Below, one piece after another: positions 1 to 8,730 of a stretch of DNA of 54,632 nt. A program made the translations under genes and the position numbers. The stretch covers positions 1 to 54,632 of the forward strand of contig JAPYUM010000010.1 of the NCBI GenBank assembly GCA_029940535.1, in the 5' to 3' direction. How positions within the stretch are numbered: the stretch's first letter is position 1; each line of letters begins with the position of its first letter. The notes beneath the pieces were generated by a model, which ran no database searches, had not been told where the DNA came from, and was given only the letters and a program-made list of their open reading frames with translations. The stretch comes from Vicinamibacterales bacterium (GTDB lineage Bacteria > Acidobacteriota > Vicinamibacteria > Vicinamibacterales > UBA8438).

Positions 1-456
1 AACGCGGAGCAGCAGCAAGCCAGCCGGTTTCAGCGCAACATGCAGGAGAACCCGGAGGCCGGCACACAGTTCGGCGAACGGATGCGCAGCGCGCCCCCGC
101 GGGCGGACGACTCGCCGGAGCTCGGCCGGCTCCGCACCGCGGCGTACGCTCGGCTCGACCCGCAGTCGATCGTCAACTTCTACCTGGCGAATTGGCCCCG
201 TTCACCGGTGACACTCGACAGCGAGGGCTTCGGGTTCACCATCGACACGTTCCCGCCGGTGAAGGCGCCGACGCTGCTCATCTACGGCAAGGACAGCGGG
301 CCGTTCCTCAATGCCACGCTCGACGGCATGTGGCAATGGGTCGAGGGGGACCTGACCGTTCGGGTGCTCCCGGGGGTGGGACACGGTCCGCATACGGAAG
401 CCCCGGCCGTTGTGACACCGTTGATGCTCAAGTGGCTCAAGGCGCGTGATCGGTAA
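1..456 (+). CDS. alpha/beta hydrolase, C-terminal part
   Basis: The reading frame is open from the first base of the window, so the gene starts upstream and only about 151 C-terminal residues are present. The visible end has the usual tail of an alpha/beta-hydrolase fold enzyme: a beta-strand followed by an acidic residue (LLIYGKDSGPF), then the histidine loop (GVGHGPHTEAP) and a last helix. The GxSxG nucleophile elbow lies outside the window. The substrate cannot be told from this part. The lipoprotein gene that follows is on the same strand and begins about 25 bases later, so the two may be co-transcribed. Confidence 0.75.
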   Translation, partial: NAEQQQASRFQRNMQENPEAGTQFGERMRSAPPRADDSPELGRLRTAAYARLDPQSIVNFYLANWPRSPVTLDSEGFGFTIDTFPPVKAPTLLIYGKDSGPFLNATLDGMWQWVEGDLTVRVLPGVGHGPHTEAPAVVTPLMLKWLKARDR

Positions 457-481
457 CGCGCCGTCTCAGGCAGGCGGGCTG

Positions 482-1975
482 GTGCGACTGACCACGTTCG
501 CGGTCCTTGTCACGGCCATCGCGGGGTGCGGGGGGCCGACCGCCGCACCTCCCGAGACCCGGTCGCCGGGCCAGCGGTCACAGGAGGCGTCGGCCGTGTC
601 GTGGGGCCGCTTCCGAGGCCCGAACGGGTCTGGGGTGGCCGACGACGCTGGGCCGCTGCCAACCCGTTTTGATCCTGACACCAACGTCGTCTGGACCACG
701 CCGCTGCCTCCCGGCCATTCCTCACCCGTCATCAGCGGTTCAGACCTGGTCCTGACCGCTGTCGAGGCGGAGCGCTTGCTGACCATCGGGTTGGACCGTG
801 CGACCGGTCGCGAACGCTGGCGCTCGGCGGTGAGCGCGCCGCGCCGCGAGGCACTCGACACGCGCAACCACGCCGCGGCGGCGACCCCGGCGGTCGATCC
901 CGACGGTCATGTCTACGTGTTCTTCGGCGACTTCGGCCTGGTGTCGTACGACGCCGACGGCCACGAACGCTGGCGAGTCCCGCTGGGGCCGTTCACCAAC
1001 GTGTATGGCATGGGTGCGTCACCCATCGTCGAAGACGGGCTGGTCATCCTGGCCTGCGATCAGCAGCAAGGGTCGTTCCTACTGGCGCTCGATGCCACGA
1101 CCGGAGCCGAGCGCTGGCGTACCCAGCGGCCCGAGGCCAAGAGCGGGCATTCCTCTCCGGTGCTCTGGACGGCAGCGGACGGTACCCGACAGGTGCTCAT
1201 GGCCGGGTCCTTCATGCTCTCCGCCTACGATCTCGCCACTGGTGACCGGCAGTGGTGGGTTGGCGGGCTCCCGTTCGAAATGAAGGCGACCCCGGTGCTG
1301 GATGGCGACACGCTCTTTGTCCAGGGGTACGCCAGCCCCTTCAACCAGGTGGGCGAACAGTTCGAGATCGACGGCTGGGACGAGACAGTGGCGGAGCACG
1401 ACCGTGATGGCGATGGCCTGATCTCCCGAGACGAATTCCCGCAGGCGCAGGCTCGCGGCTACATCCTCTACCTGGATCTCGATGGCGACGGGGCGATGAA
1501 CGAGGAGGACTGGCGCTATTACCGGGCCGCCATGGCGAGCGTCAACGGCATGGTCGCGATGCGTCTCGGTGGCTCGGGCGAGATGACCGCCGAGAGTCTC
1601 GTATGGCGGTATGACCGGGCGGTGCCGCAGTTGCCGTCTCCGCTGCTGTATCAAGGCCTGCTCTACATGATCAACGACGGCGGCATCCTCACCGTGTTTC
1701 GGCCCGCCACCGGGGAGATCGTCGACCGCCGACGCCTGCGTGGCGGAGTGGACGACTACTACGCATCGCCGGTGGCGGCCGACGGGAAGCTCTTCTTCGT
1801 GGGCACGTCGGGGAAGGTGGTGGTTGTCGACGCGGAGACCGACGGCACACCCGGCGGGTCGCTCGACCGGGTGACCGTCAATGATCTCCGGTCACTCGCG
1901 TACGCGACACCGGCAATCGCCGAAAGCCGCATCTACATCCGCACCGTCGATGCGCTCTGGGCGTTCGGCGAGTAG
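482..1975 (+). CDS. PQQ-like beta-propeller lipoprotein with inserted EF-hand pair
   Basis: Secreted lipoprotein of the BamB/PQQ-binding-like propeller type. The GTG at 482 is preferred over the GTG at 446: it starts directly with a short hydrophobic signal ending in a lipobox (AIAGC), and it avoids overlap with the hydrolase gene. The mature part opens with WGRFRGPNGSGV, a signature shared with the propeller at 28.7 kb, and has repeated blade motifs such as LDATTGAERWR. Two EF-hand calcium loops (DRDGDGLISRDEF near residue 307 and DLDGDGAMNEEDW near residue 332) are inserted between blades. No catalytic residues are recognised. A scaffold, binding or dehydrogenase-like role is possible. The broken peptidase gene is convergent downstream. 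Confidence 0.8.
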   Translation: MRLTTFAVLVTAIAGCGGPTAAPPETRSPGQRSQEASAVSWGRFRGPNGSGVADDAGPLPTRFDPDTNVVWTTPLPPGHSSPVISGSDLVLTAVEAERLLTIGLDRATGRERWRSAVSAPRREALDTRNHAAAATPAVDPDGHVYVFFGDFGLVSYDADGHERWRVPLGPFTNVYGMGASPIVEDGLVILACDQQQGSFLLALDATTGAERWRTQRPEAKSGHSSPVLWTAADGTRQVLMAGSFMLSAYDLATGDRQWWVGGLPFEMKATPVLDGDTLFVQGYASPFNQVGEQFEIDGWDETVAEHDRDGDGLISRDEFPQAQARGYILYLDLDGDGAMNEEDWRYYRAAMASVNGMVAMRLGGSGEMTAESLVWRYDRAVPQLPSPLLYQGLLYMINDGGILTVFRPATGEIVDRRRLRGGVDDYYASPVAADGKLFFVGTSGKVVVVDAETDGTPGGSLDRVTVNDLRSLAYATPAIAESRIYIRTVDALWAFGE

Positions 1976-1995
1976 ACGGTCCACGTTGCGTCCGA

Positions 1996-2828
1996 TCAAA
2001 AATTATTGCAGCGTTCCGGGTCGCCGCTCTCGAGGCCGCGTCGCAGCCATTCGACCCGTTGCTCCGACGACCCGTGCGTGAACGACTCCGGGTGGACGCC
2101 CTGTCCCCCCATCCGCTGGATCCGGTCGTCACCGATGGCGGCCGCGGCTCGCAGTCCCTCTTCGACGTCTTCCCGATCGGGGTTGCCGCGTTGGGCGGTG
2201 GCGTAGCCCCAGACACCGGCAAAACAGTTAGCCTGCAGTTCCTGTCGGACCGAGAGCTGGTTGCGCGATGCGGGGTCCGCTTGCTGCCGTTGGCGCACGT
2301 CGTCGGAGATGCCGGTCACGGTCTGGAGGTGGTGCCAATCTCGTGGGCCAGGACGTAGGCTTGCGCGAAGTCTCCCGGGGCGCCGAACCGGGACCGCAGC
2401 TCGTCGTAGAACGACAGGCCGATGTAGACCTGCTCATCCGCCGGGCAATAGAACGGTCCCATCTCGCGTTGGCCGACACCGCATCCCGAGCGCGTCGCCT
2501 CGCGGAACAGCACGAGGGTGGCGTCGCGATACGTTGGCAGCAAACCGCGCCACGTGTCCTGCAGATCATCGAGCACGAACGAGATGAAGTCGACCAGCTC
2601 TTCCTCTTCAGGCGTCGTGCGAAACTCGTCCGTGGCGAAGTTGCCTCCGCCGACGCCGACCCCGCCGCCCAGAAACGTCATCGGGTTGATCCCCAGCAAC
2701 CAGCTGATTGCAAGAATCGCCAGCGTCCCCCCGAGTCCGAGCCCCCCGCCGACGGCGCGACGCCGGGGTGAGCGCTGGGTTCGCCGATCATCGAGGTTGC
2801 GACTTCGTGCGCCCCGTTACCATCGCAT
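1996..2828 (-). pseudogene. neutral zinc metallopeptidase (YpfJ-like), broken
   Basis: On the minus strand the ATG at 2828 has a strong Shine-Dalgarno (AGAGGAGG, about 9 bases upstream) and begins MRW, as YpfJ-family proteins do. The fourth codon is TAA (2819-2817). After it the frame goes on with the family's basic, glycine-rich and membrane-spanning N-terminus and then the zinc-peptidase domain to AYVLAHEIG. There one C is missing near 2330: the expected HEIGHHLQT is read as HEIGTTSRP and stops. The next frame resumes with HLQTVTGI and carries the rest (ELQANCFAGVWG, HGSSEQRVEWLRRGL) to 1996. Two separate lesions, one inside the HExxH zinc site, indicate a dead gene unless the assembly is wrong at both points. 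Confidence 0.8.
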
Positions 2829-2898
2829 GAACGTGTGCCTCCTCTTATTCGGAAGGTGACGCGGAGGGGCCTACTCCGGTGGGGCGGGAGCGACCCTG

Positions 2899-3537
2899 CT
2901 ACTCGGCGATCGTGAATGGCACCGAGGCGAGCGTGGCGTCCCAGAACAAGCCCAGCGAGCCCCCGGTTTCGGTGATATCCAGAAACTGCCACGAGAGCTG
3001 GTCGAACGACCACGGCAGTGTCTCGACCGTCATCGGCATTCGCAGCACGTCTCGGTCTGAGGTGTATTCGAAGGCGCCAAAGAGCGCCTCGCGGTTGCCT
3101 TCGTCGTAGCCGACCTGCGCTGGCCAGTTCGACAACACGAACGACCACGGGTCGGCGGCCAGATCGATGAACACGGTGTACTCACCCGCGGCGATCGTCG
3201 TGCCGCCAAAGACCAGTGGCACCTCGCTGATCAACCGAGTCGTCTGATTGGCCCCGGCCCGCCAGACCGGGGCGCCATCGTTGAGGAACTCGCGATAGTC
3301 GTCCAGGCCAAAGATGTCTCGACCACGTCGAATGGGGCGGCCATGGCGAATCTCGACCCAGGCGCCGCCCACGAACCCCCGCACCGGGTCGTAGACGTCG
3401 CCCCCGATCTGGGTTGCCGCGCGTCCAGCCGGACTCGGGATGGGACGCTCCTGCGCGCGTCCACCCGAACCGGTCAGGGTGCCGAGTGCGGCGAGTCCGA
3501 CGACGAGTCGAGCCATCTGCGTGCGAGTGGTTCTCAT
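2899..3537 (-). CDS. DUF2911 family secreted protein
   Basis: 212-residue protein with an N-terminal export signal (MRTTRTQMARLVVGLAALGT) followed by a DUF2911 domain. The domain is recognised by its pattern of GGAWVEIRHGRP, then PVWRAGANQTT, then GEYTVFIDL and DPWSFVLSNWP. DUF2911 proteins are small beta-rich secreted proteins common in Bacteroidetes and Acidobacteria, and their function is unknown. The ATG at 3537 was chosen over more upstream codons because it begins a proper signal peptide. The gene is divergent from the PQQ dehydrogenase, with about 235 bases between the two starts. Confidence 0.8.
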   Translation of the reverse strand: MRTTRTQMARLVVGLAALGTLTGSGGRAQERPIPSPAGRAATQIGGDVYDPVRGFVGGAWVEIRHGRPIRRGRDIFGLDDYREFLNDGAPVWRAGANQTTRLISEVPLVFGGTTIAAGEYTVFIDLAADPWSFVLSNWPAQVGYDEGNREALFGAFEYTSDRDVLRMPMTVETLPWSFDQLSWQFLDITETGGSLGLFWDATLASVPFTIAE

Positions 3538-3546
3538 ACCGAAGCC

Positions 3547-3552
3547 AGTGTA
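3547..3552 (-). promoter_or_regulatory. possible -10 box of the DUF2911 gene
   Basis: TACACT on the minus strand lies 9 bases before the ATG of the DUF2911 gene. No convincing -35 is seen. If used, the mRNA would have almost no leader. The rest of the 3538-3772 divergent intergenic region shows no clear promoter for the PQQ gene; the AT-richer stretch at 3661-3690 is the most likely place. Confidence 0.25.
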
Positions 3553-3772
3553 GCCTGACTTCGTGGAGTTTTCACGGCCCTGGACCGGTCCTGGAATGGT
3601 CTGGATTCGGGTCGCCCCGGAGGCGGTGCGGTCGACAGACGTTGCTTGACGTCCTCCACCCTGCAATAATCCCGCGACGCATATTACGCAAGGGGTCGGC
3701 AGTCGCCGGCCCAACAATCGAAGTGTTGGCTGGTGCGGCGTGGTCTATCCGTCGTGCCGTGCGGAGGAAGAG

Positions 3773-5839
3773 ATGACAGCAGACGCGCAACGTCGTCGGC
3801 ATCGTGGACGCCGGGTGTGGACGTCCTTGGCCCTGGCCCTCGTGCTGGCCGCCACCGGGGCGGCCGCGCAGGAACCGGGCACAGAGGACGGAGAATGGCG
3901 CTACCAGAGTGGCGACGCGGGGGGCACCCGTTTCTCGCCGCTCACTCAGGTCGACGCCAGCAACTTCGACGACCTCGAAACGGCCTGGGTCTTCCGCGGA
4001 GACAATTTCAGTCCCCACGAAAACTACACGTTCAAGTCGACACCCAGCTACATCGACGGCATCCTCTATACCGTCGCCGGGTATCGGCGGACCATCGTGG
4101 CCATGGACGCGGGGACGGGTGAGCAACTCTGGACCTACCGCGAACCGAACACTGTGCGGTGGGAGCAGTCGATGCGGGCCTCCTACGGCAAGGGCGTCGG
4201 ACATGGGTATATCGATGACCGCCTGGTGATCTACGTCATCACCCCCGCCTTCTTCCTGCATGCGCTGGATGGGAAGACGGGTGAGCACCTCGAGGGTTTC
4301 GGCACGCGAGTGCCACTCGAGGGTTTCCCGGACACCGGCGTCATCGACCTGTTGGCCGATCTGGGACACGAGTACGACCCGGACATGGGGCTCGACCCCA
4401 AGACGGGCTACATCACCAGTTCGTCGCCTCCGATCATCGTCAAGGACACGATCGTCGTGGGCAATTCGCACGAGCAGGGCTACAGTCAATCGCGACTGGA
4501 AAACGTCCCCGGCGACATGCTCGGGTATGACATGCGCACGGGCCAGCACAAGTGGAAGTTCAACGTCATTCCGCAGTCAGAGAGCGAATTCGGGTTTGAC
4601 ACGTGGGAGAACGACGCGTGGCAGTGGACGGGCGATGTGTCGTCCTGGGCGCCGCTGGCGGCCGACATGGAACGCGGCATCGTCTACATTCCGACCAATG
4701 CCCCGACCATCGACTACTACGGCGGATTCCGCCCCGGGAACAACCTGTTCGGCACGAGTCTCATCGCGCTCGATGTCGAGACGGGGAACCGGCTGTGGCA
4801 TTTCCAGACGGTCCATCATCCGATCTGGAACTATGACCTTCCCAACGTGCCGATTCTGTACGATGGAACGGTCGATGGGGTGGCAGTGCCGATGGTCATC
4901 CAGACGACCAAGCAGGGCATGACGTTCGCGTTTAATCGCGTGACCGGCGAGCCGGTGTGGCCGATTGAGGAGCGGGCGGTCCCCGCGTCGGTGGTACCGG
5001 GCGAGCACCTCGCGACAACGCAGCCGTTCCCGACCAAACCGGCTCCGCTCGAAGAGCTCGGGTTGTCGGAAGAGAACGTGATCGACTTCACCCCGGAACT
5101 CAGAGCCGAGGCGCTCGAGATCATGAGCAACTTCCGCATCGGCGGACCCTACATGCCGCCTCTGCCGGAGGGTCATTCGGAAAGCGTCCAGGGGTGGATC
5201 GCCTGCTCCGGCGGCTTGAATATCACCAATCCGGCGTCGTTCGATCCGACCACCGGCATCCTGTACCAGCCGTCGGCCCCCGGATGCTCGGGTCGCATGG
5301 TGCAGCCGGGTATCAACACCGACGGTGAGACGCACGGCTGCACGTCGTCGGAAGGCGACTGCTGGACCACCGGAACGACGGTCTCCGATTGGGTGCAGGG
5401 CGGTGGCGTCGGGTGGGCGGGCCCGCAAGGGTTGCCGATGAACAAGCCTCCGTACAACCGCGTGACCGCGATCGACATGGACACGGGTGAGCACCTCTGG
5501 TGGGTGCCGATTGGGGAGGCGTCCGACCGTATGAAGCGTCACCCCGCCCTACAGGGCGTGGATCTGTCCAACGTGGGCGGAGGGGCCCGCGCCATCTCGA
5601 TGGTGACCGGCAGCCTGCTGCTGACGACGCAGGGCTCGAATGGCCCCGCGGTACTGGATGCGCGCAACAAACTGACCGGAGAACTGGTCGGCAGTGTTGA
5701 GCTCCCCGCGCCTGGGCAGTACGGGATGATGACCTACATGCACGAGGGTCACCAGTACATCGTGGTCCAGGTGGCGCGGGGCGGTTCGGTCCAGGGCGCG
5801 CTGGCCGCGCTTCGCCTGCCGGGTGACGAGGGGCACTAG
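3773..5839 (+). CDS. exported PQQ-dependent quinoprotein dehydrogenase
   Basis: 688-residue periplasmic quinoprotein. The ATG at 3773 follows a GGAGGAAG ribosome site and starts a signal peptide ending in ATGAAAQEPG. The mature protein begins with the family hallmark WRYQSGDAGGTRFSPL and continues as an eight-bladed propeller with repeated tryptophan-docking motifs (DAGTGEQLW, DVETGNRLW, DMDTGEHLW). No CxxCH is present, so it is a type without a fused cytochrome and must pass electrons to a separate carrier. PQQ-dependent enzymes of this group oxidise alcohols or sugars; the substrate here is not evident. It stands alone, with a strong terminator right after it, so it is probably monocistronic. 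Confidence 0.88.
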   Translation: MTADAQRRRHRGRRVWTSLALALVLAATGAAAQEPGTEDGEWRYQSGDAGGTRFSPLTQVDASNFDDLETAWVFRGDNFSPHENYTFKSTPSYIDGILYTVAGYRRTIVAMDAGTGEQLWTYREPNTVRWEQSMRASYGKGVGHGYIDDRLVIYVITPAFFLHALDGKTGEHLEGFGTRVPLEGFPDTGVIDLLADLGHEYDPDMGLDPKTGYITSSSPPIIVKDTIVVGNSHEQGYSQSRLENVPGDMLGYDMRTGQHKWKFNVIPQSESEFGFDTWENDAWQWTGDVSSWAPLAADMERGIVYIPTNAPTIDYYGGFRPGNNLFGTSLIALDVETGNRLWHFQTVHHPIWNYDLPNVPILYDGTVDGVAVPMVIQTTKQGMTFAFNRVTGEPVWPIEERAVPASVVPGEHLATTQPFPTKPAPLEELGLSEENVIDFTPELRAEALEIMSNFRIGGPYMPPLPEGHSESVQGWIACSGGLNITNPASFDPTTGILYQPSAPGCSGRMVQPGINTDGETHGCTSSEGDCWTTGTTVSDWVQGGGVGWAGPQGLPMNKPPYNRVTAIDMDTGEHLWWVPIGEASDRMKRHPALQGVDLSNVGGGARAISMVTGSLLLTTQGSNGPAVLDARNKLTGELVGSVELPAPGQYGMMTYMHEGHQYIVVQVARGGSVQGALAALRLPGDEGH

Positions 5840-5876
5840 AGCTCCCCAGCACCATACGGAGGCCAATCGAACGACC

Positions 5877-5912
5877 GGGTCCGGGCGCGCAACGCGCTCG
5901 GGCCCTTTTTTT
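5877..5912 (+). terminator. rho-independent terminator after the PQQ dehydrogenase
   Basis: A 13-bp GC-rich stem (5877-5889 with 5893-5905, two G-U wobbles) closes a CAA loop and is followed by seven T (5906-5912). It is oriented to end the plus-strand transcript 38 bases after the stop codon. Confidence 0.9.
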
Positions 5913-6007
5913 GTCCAGTCACCATTTGGTGGTTGATGGGACAGAAACGTCAAGGCCGAGAGAGCATCTCGCTACTGGTGTGCGGCCGGGGCCCGGCGGC
6001 TTCCGCG

Positions 6008-6023
6008 TGGCATAGATTTTGCT
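6008..6023 (+). promoter_or_regulatory. sigma-54 type -24/-12 promoter
   Basis: TGGCATAGATTTTGCT matches the sigma-54 consensus: the GG and GC dinucleotides are exactly 10 bases apart, in the context TGGCAT and TTGCT. It lies 46 bases before the start of a type IV pilin-like gene, a class often driven by sigma-54 with PilR-type activators. No activator site was identified. Confidence 0.7.
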
Positions 6024-6069
6024 GTTCTCACTCCTGGGCGTCGCTCCGCCCACGGGAGGCACTACAGTC

Positions 6070-6600
6070 ATGATTACGCACCGGAGGCCCCAGGAGTTCG
6101 GTTTTACGCTCATCGAGCTCATGGTGGTCGTGGGGCTCATCGGGATCATCTCGGCGATCGCGTTGCCGGGGCTGCTGCGGGCGCGGATGTCGGGGAACGA
6201 GGCCTCCGCCATCGCTTCGCTCCGGGCTATCAGCAGCGGGCAGTCGGCCTTTGCGGCCAGCTGCGGCAGCGGCTTCTACGCTCCCACCCTCGAGCTGTTG
6301 GGCACCCCGCCAACCGTCGGCGAGGCCGCATATATCGGAACGGACCTCAATACTGACCCGTCGTTCAAGAGCACTTACCAGATGACCGTCGTGGCCGGAC
6401 CACCCGCGACCGGCGCTCCGGCCTCCTGCAACGGCGCCGCCGCCGGCACCGTCGCCTCGACCTATTTCGCCGGCGCGGCGCCATCCAATACCGGTTTTCG
6501 TTTTTTTGGTACGAATCAGGCCGGCGTGATCTATCAGGCCCGCGTTGCTGTCCCTGTCACCCAGTCCGGGGCGCCGGCCGGGGCCTTGCCGATTCAGTAG
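6070..6600 (+). CDS. type IV pilin-like protein
   Basis: 176-residue prepilin. The short basic leader is cut before the phenylalanine of GFTLIELMVVVGLIGIISA, the class III signal recognised by prepilin peptidase, with the conserved glutamate at mature position 5. It is followed by the hydrophobic N-terminal helix (IALPGLLRARMSGNEASAI). The C-terminal domain is small, alanine- and glycine-rich, with two cysteines. The ATG at 6070 has a GGGAGG site about 9 bases upstream; an upstream in-frame start would spoil the leader. No pilus assembly genes are nearby, so it could be an orphan major pilin or a pseudopilin. Confidence 0.85.
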   Translation: MITHRRPQEFGFTLIELMVVVGLIGIISAIALPGLLRARMSGNEASAIASLRAISSGQSAFAASCGSGFYAPTLELLGTPPTVGEAAYIGTDLNTDPSFKSTYQMTVVAGPPATGAPASCNGAAAGTVASTYFAGAAPSNTGFRFFGTNQAGVIYQARVAVPVTQSGAPAGALPIQ

Positions 6601-6659
6601 CCCGGCGACACTCCTGGTATCCTTCAGCTGACGTCGCGCTCGCGACGGCTCCGCACTCT

Positions 6660-7703
6660 ATGACGACATCGCTGACCATTACAGAATTGCTGGGAGACGG
6701 GATCGGACCGGAGCTGCGCGCCTGCGTGCACGCGGTCGCCGACCGGCTCCCGATCGACGTCCATTTCGACTCCATCGACCTCTCGCTCGACAACCGCCGA
6801 CGTAGCGGTCCTGAGCTCTACGAGACCGCGGAGTCTGCGTTGCGGGTGACCCGATTGGGGCTGAAGTACCCGACCGTGACGGAGACGGAGTCGCCGAACG
6901 CCGTGTTGCGCCGGGCACTGGACTTCGCGGTCATCCACCGGCCCGTCATTTCTATCGACGGCATCCGGTCGAATTTCAGCGAAGACGTGTTCCTGCACGT
7001 GGTGCGTGTGGCGACCGGTGGGACCTACGAGGACCCGGGACGCCGGGTCGGGCGCGATGCTGCGGTGTCGCTCCGCATCGTGGAGCGCGGACCCTGCCGG
7101 GAGGCGGCGCGATTCGCCTTTGAGCTGGCCCGCAGCAAACAGTTGACCGTCACCTCGTCCTCGAAGCACACCATCCAGCGCGTCACCGACGGGTTCTTCG
7201 AGGAGGTCGTGCGCGGCGTAGCGGCCGGGTACGCAGATGTGGACCATCGCGTAGTGCTCTTCGATGCGCTCCTGGCCAAGATCATTCTCAAGCCCAGTGA
7301 TTTCGGCATCGTTGTGTGTCTCAACGAGTATGGCGACTTCCTGTCCGACATGGCGTGCGGGCTGGTCGGGAGCCTGGGCATCGGGGCCAGCGGGTCATAC
7401 AGCTTTCTCGAGTCTGGCGCGCCCAACGTGGCGATGTTCGACCCGGCCGGCGGCACCGCGCCCGACATTGCCGGTCAGGACAAATGCAACCCGTCAGCGG
7501 CGCTGTTGGCCTTCGGGATGTTGCTCGATCACGTGGACCGTTATGACCTGGGCCACGCCCTGCGGATGTCGCTTCTCGCCTGCATCGCCGCCCGCGTCAG
7601 CACCGCCGACATCGGCGGCACGCTGGGCACCACTGCCTTCACCGAGGCGGTGTTGGCCCAGTTGGACGAACGGCTGCCCAAGCGCGCGTCCACCGAGGCC
7701 TGA
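6660..7703 (+). CDS. divergent isocitrate/isopropylmalate dehydrogenase family protein
   Basis: 347 residues with the overall plan of the decarboxylating beta-hydroxyacid dehydrogenases. It begins ITELLGDGIGPEL, has SPNAVLRRALDF and the RP loop for substrate binding, VTSSSKHTIQRVTDGFF with the catalytic lysine, and NEYGDFLSDMACGLVG with the metal-binding aspartates. Two cofactor elements are altered. The usual NTEG after VRE is replaced by VRVATGG. The usual HGSAPDIAG, whose histidine contacts the adenine, reads GGTAPDIAG. The enzyme may use another substrate or cofactor, or have weak activity. No leucine or TCA-cycle genes are adjacent. Confidence 0.75.
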   Translation: MTTSLTITELLGDGIGPELRACVHAVADRLPIDVHFDSIDLSLDNRRRSGPELYETAESALRVTRLGLKYPTVTETESPNAVLRRALDFAVIHRPVISIDGIRSNFSEDVFLHVVRVATGGTYEDPGRRVGRDAAVSLRIVERGPCREAARFAFELARSKQLTVTSSSKHTIQRVTDGFFEEVVRGVAAGYADVDHRVVLFDALLAKIILKPSDFGIVVCLNEYGDFLSDMACGLVGSLGIGASGSYSFLESGAPNVAMFDPAGGTAPDIAGQDKCNPSAALLAFGMLLDHVDRYDLGHALRMSLLACIAARVSTADIGGTLGTTAFTEAVLAQLDERLPKRASTEA

Positions 7704-7775
7704 CCTGTGCACGCTGGACACACCGCCCCAAGCCGGTGCCGTCCTGCGAACGGCCGCCTGAACGTACCCGGTGCG

Positions 7776-7781
7776 TATAAT
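7776..7781 (+). promoter_or_regulatory. TATAAT -10 box before the metallo-hydrolase gene
   Basis: A perfect TATAAT ends 6 bases before the ATG at 7788. No -35 consensus is seen at the usual distance. If it is the promoter, the transcript would begin at or near the start codon, that is, be leaderless. Confidence 0.4.
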
Positions 7782-7787
7782 CTGACC

Positions 7788-8690
7788 ATGCGCAACAAAC
7801 CCTGGAGCTTCGCCGGAATCGGCATGCTGACCCTCCTGGCGACCTCGGCCATGGCCCAGCCGCCCGCCACCCCCCTGACCCAAGAGGAGATGTTTCGGCG
7901 GAACGTCGGTACGCGAGAAGAGCAGGTCACCCCTTTTTCGCCGCATCCGATCGTCGGCAATTTGTACTACGTCGGGTCCTACAGCCTGTCCGCGTTTCTC
8001 GTGGCGACCCCCGAAGGCCATATCCTGATCAACACCAATTGGGAGCGCGCGGTTGATGGGCTGAAGACGTCGGTCGAAGCGCTCGGCTTCGAGTTCGATG
8101 ACATCGAGGTCATCCTCGGCAGCCACGCGCACGGCGACCATATGCAGGGCGACGCGTTGGTGGCGCAGATGACGGGCGCGCGGGTGATGGCGATGGCCGC
8201 CGACGTGCCGGCGCTCGAGCGGATGCGTCCGGGTGACAAGCAGCACCCGATCGACCGGGTGCTGCAGGACGGTGCGACGGTGACGCTGGGCGGAACCACG
8301 TTGACGGCCCGCTTGACGCCAGGCCACACGAAGGGGTGCACGACGTGGACGATGACGATCGACGAGAATGGGGAGTCCTACGATGTCGTCATCGTCGGCA
8401 GCATGGGGAGCAACCCGAACTTCCAGTTCGTGAACAACCCGGACAACCCCACGATTGCTGACGAGTTCAAGCAGGGTTTCCGGGTGCTTCGAACCCTGTC
8501 GCCGGACGTGCCGCTGGGGTCGCATCCGGCGATGTACGGCATGGCGGGCAAGTACGAGCGTATCGGCGACGGCCCGAACCCGTTCATCGACCCGGACGGG
8601 TACCGGGAGGAGCTCGACGCGGTCGAGGCGCTGTTTCGCGAGGTGCTTGACCGGCAGGAAGCGGAGGCGGCCGCCGCCGAGCCTCGATGA
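7788..8690 (+). CDS. exported MBL-fold metallo-hydrolase, subclass B3-like
   Basis: 300-residue secreted protein with a signal peptide (LLATSAMAQ). The zinc ligands of the metallo-beta-lactamase fold are complete: H113, H115, D117 and H118 in SHAHGDH, H180 in PGHTKGCTTW, and H246 in GSHPAMYG. The set HxHxDH, GHTxGCT and a late SHP histidine is typical of subclass B3 enzymes and their relatives. It may hydrolyse beta-lactams or other esters or amides in the periplasm; activity cannot be inferred from motifs alone. The ATG at 7788 was chosen because the signal peptide starts there; longer starts give an unlikely N-terminus. Confidence 0.83.
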   Translation: MRNKPWSFAGIGMLTLLATSAMAQPPATPLTQEEMFRRNVGTREEQVTPFSPHPIVGNLYYVGSYSLSAFLVATPEGHILINTNWERAVDGLKTSVEALGFEFDDIEVILGSHAHGDHMQGDALVAQMTGARVMAMAADVPALERMRPGDKQHPIDRVLQDGATVTLGGTTLTARLTPGHTKGCTTWTMTIDENGESYDVVIVGSMGSNPNFQFVNNPDNPTIADEFKQGFRVLRTLSPDVPLGSHPAMYGMAGKYERIGDGPNPFIDPDGYREELDAVEALFREVLDRQEAEAAAAEPR

Positions 8691-8730
8691 GTGAGCGACG
8701 AGCGCACAAAGATGAGAGAGGGCATATCTA

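Noticed and set aside
2817-2819. Early stop in the zinc peptidase gene as a third recoded codon
   Set aside because: The codon is TAA, not TGA, it is not at a cysteine position, and the same gene has a frameshift later; decay is the better reading.
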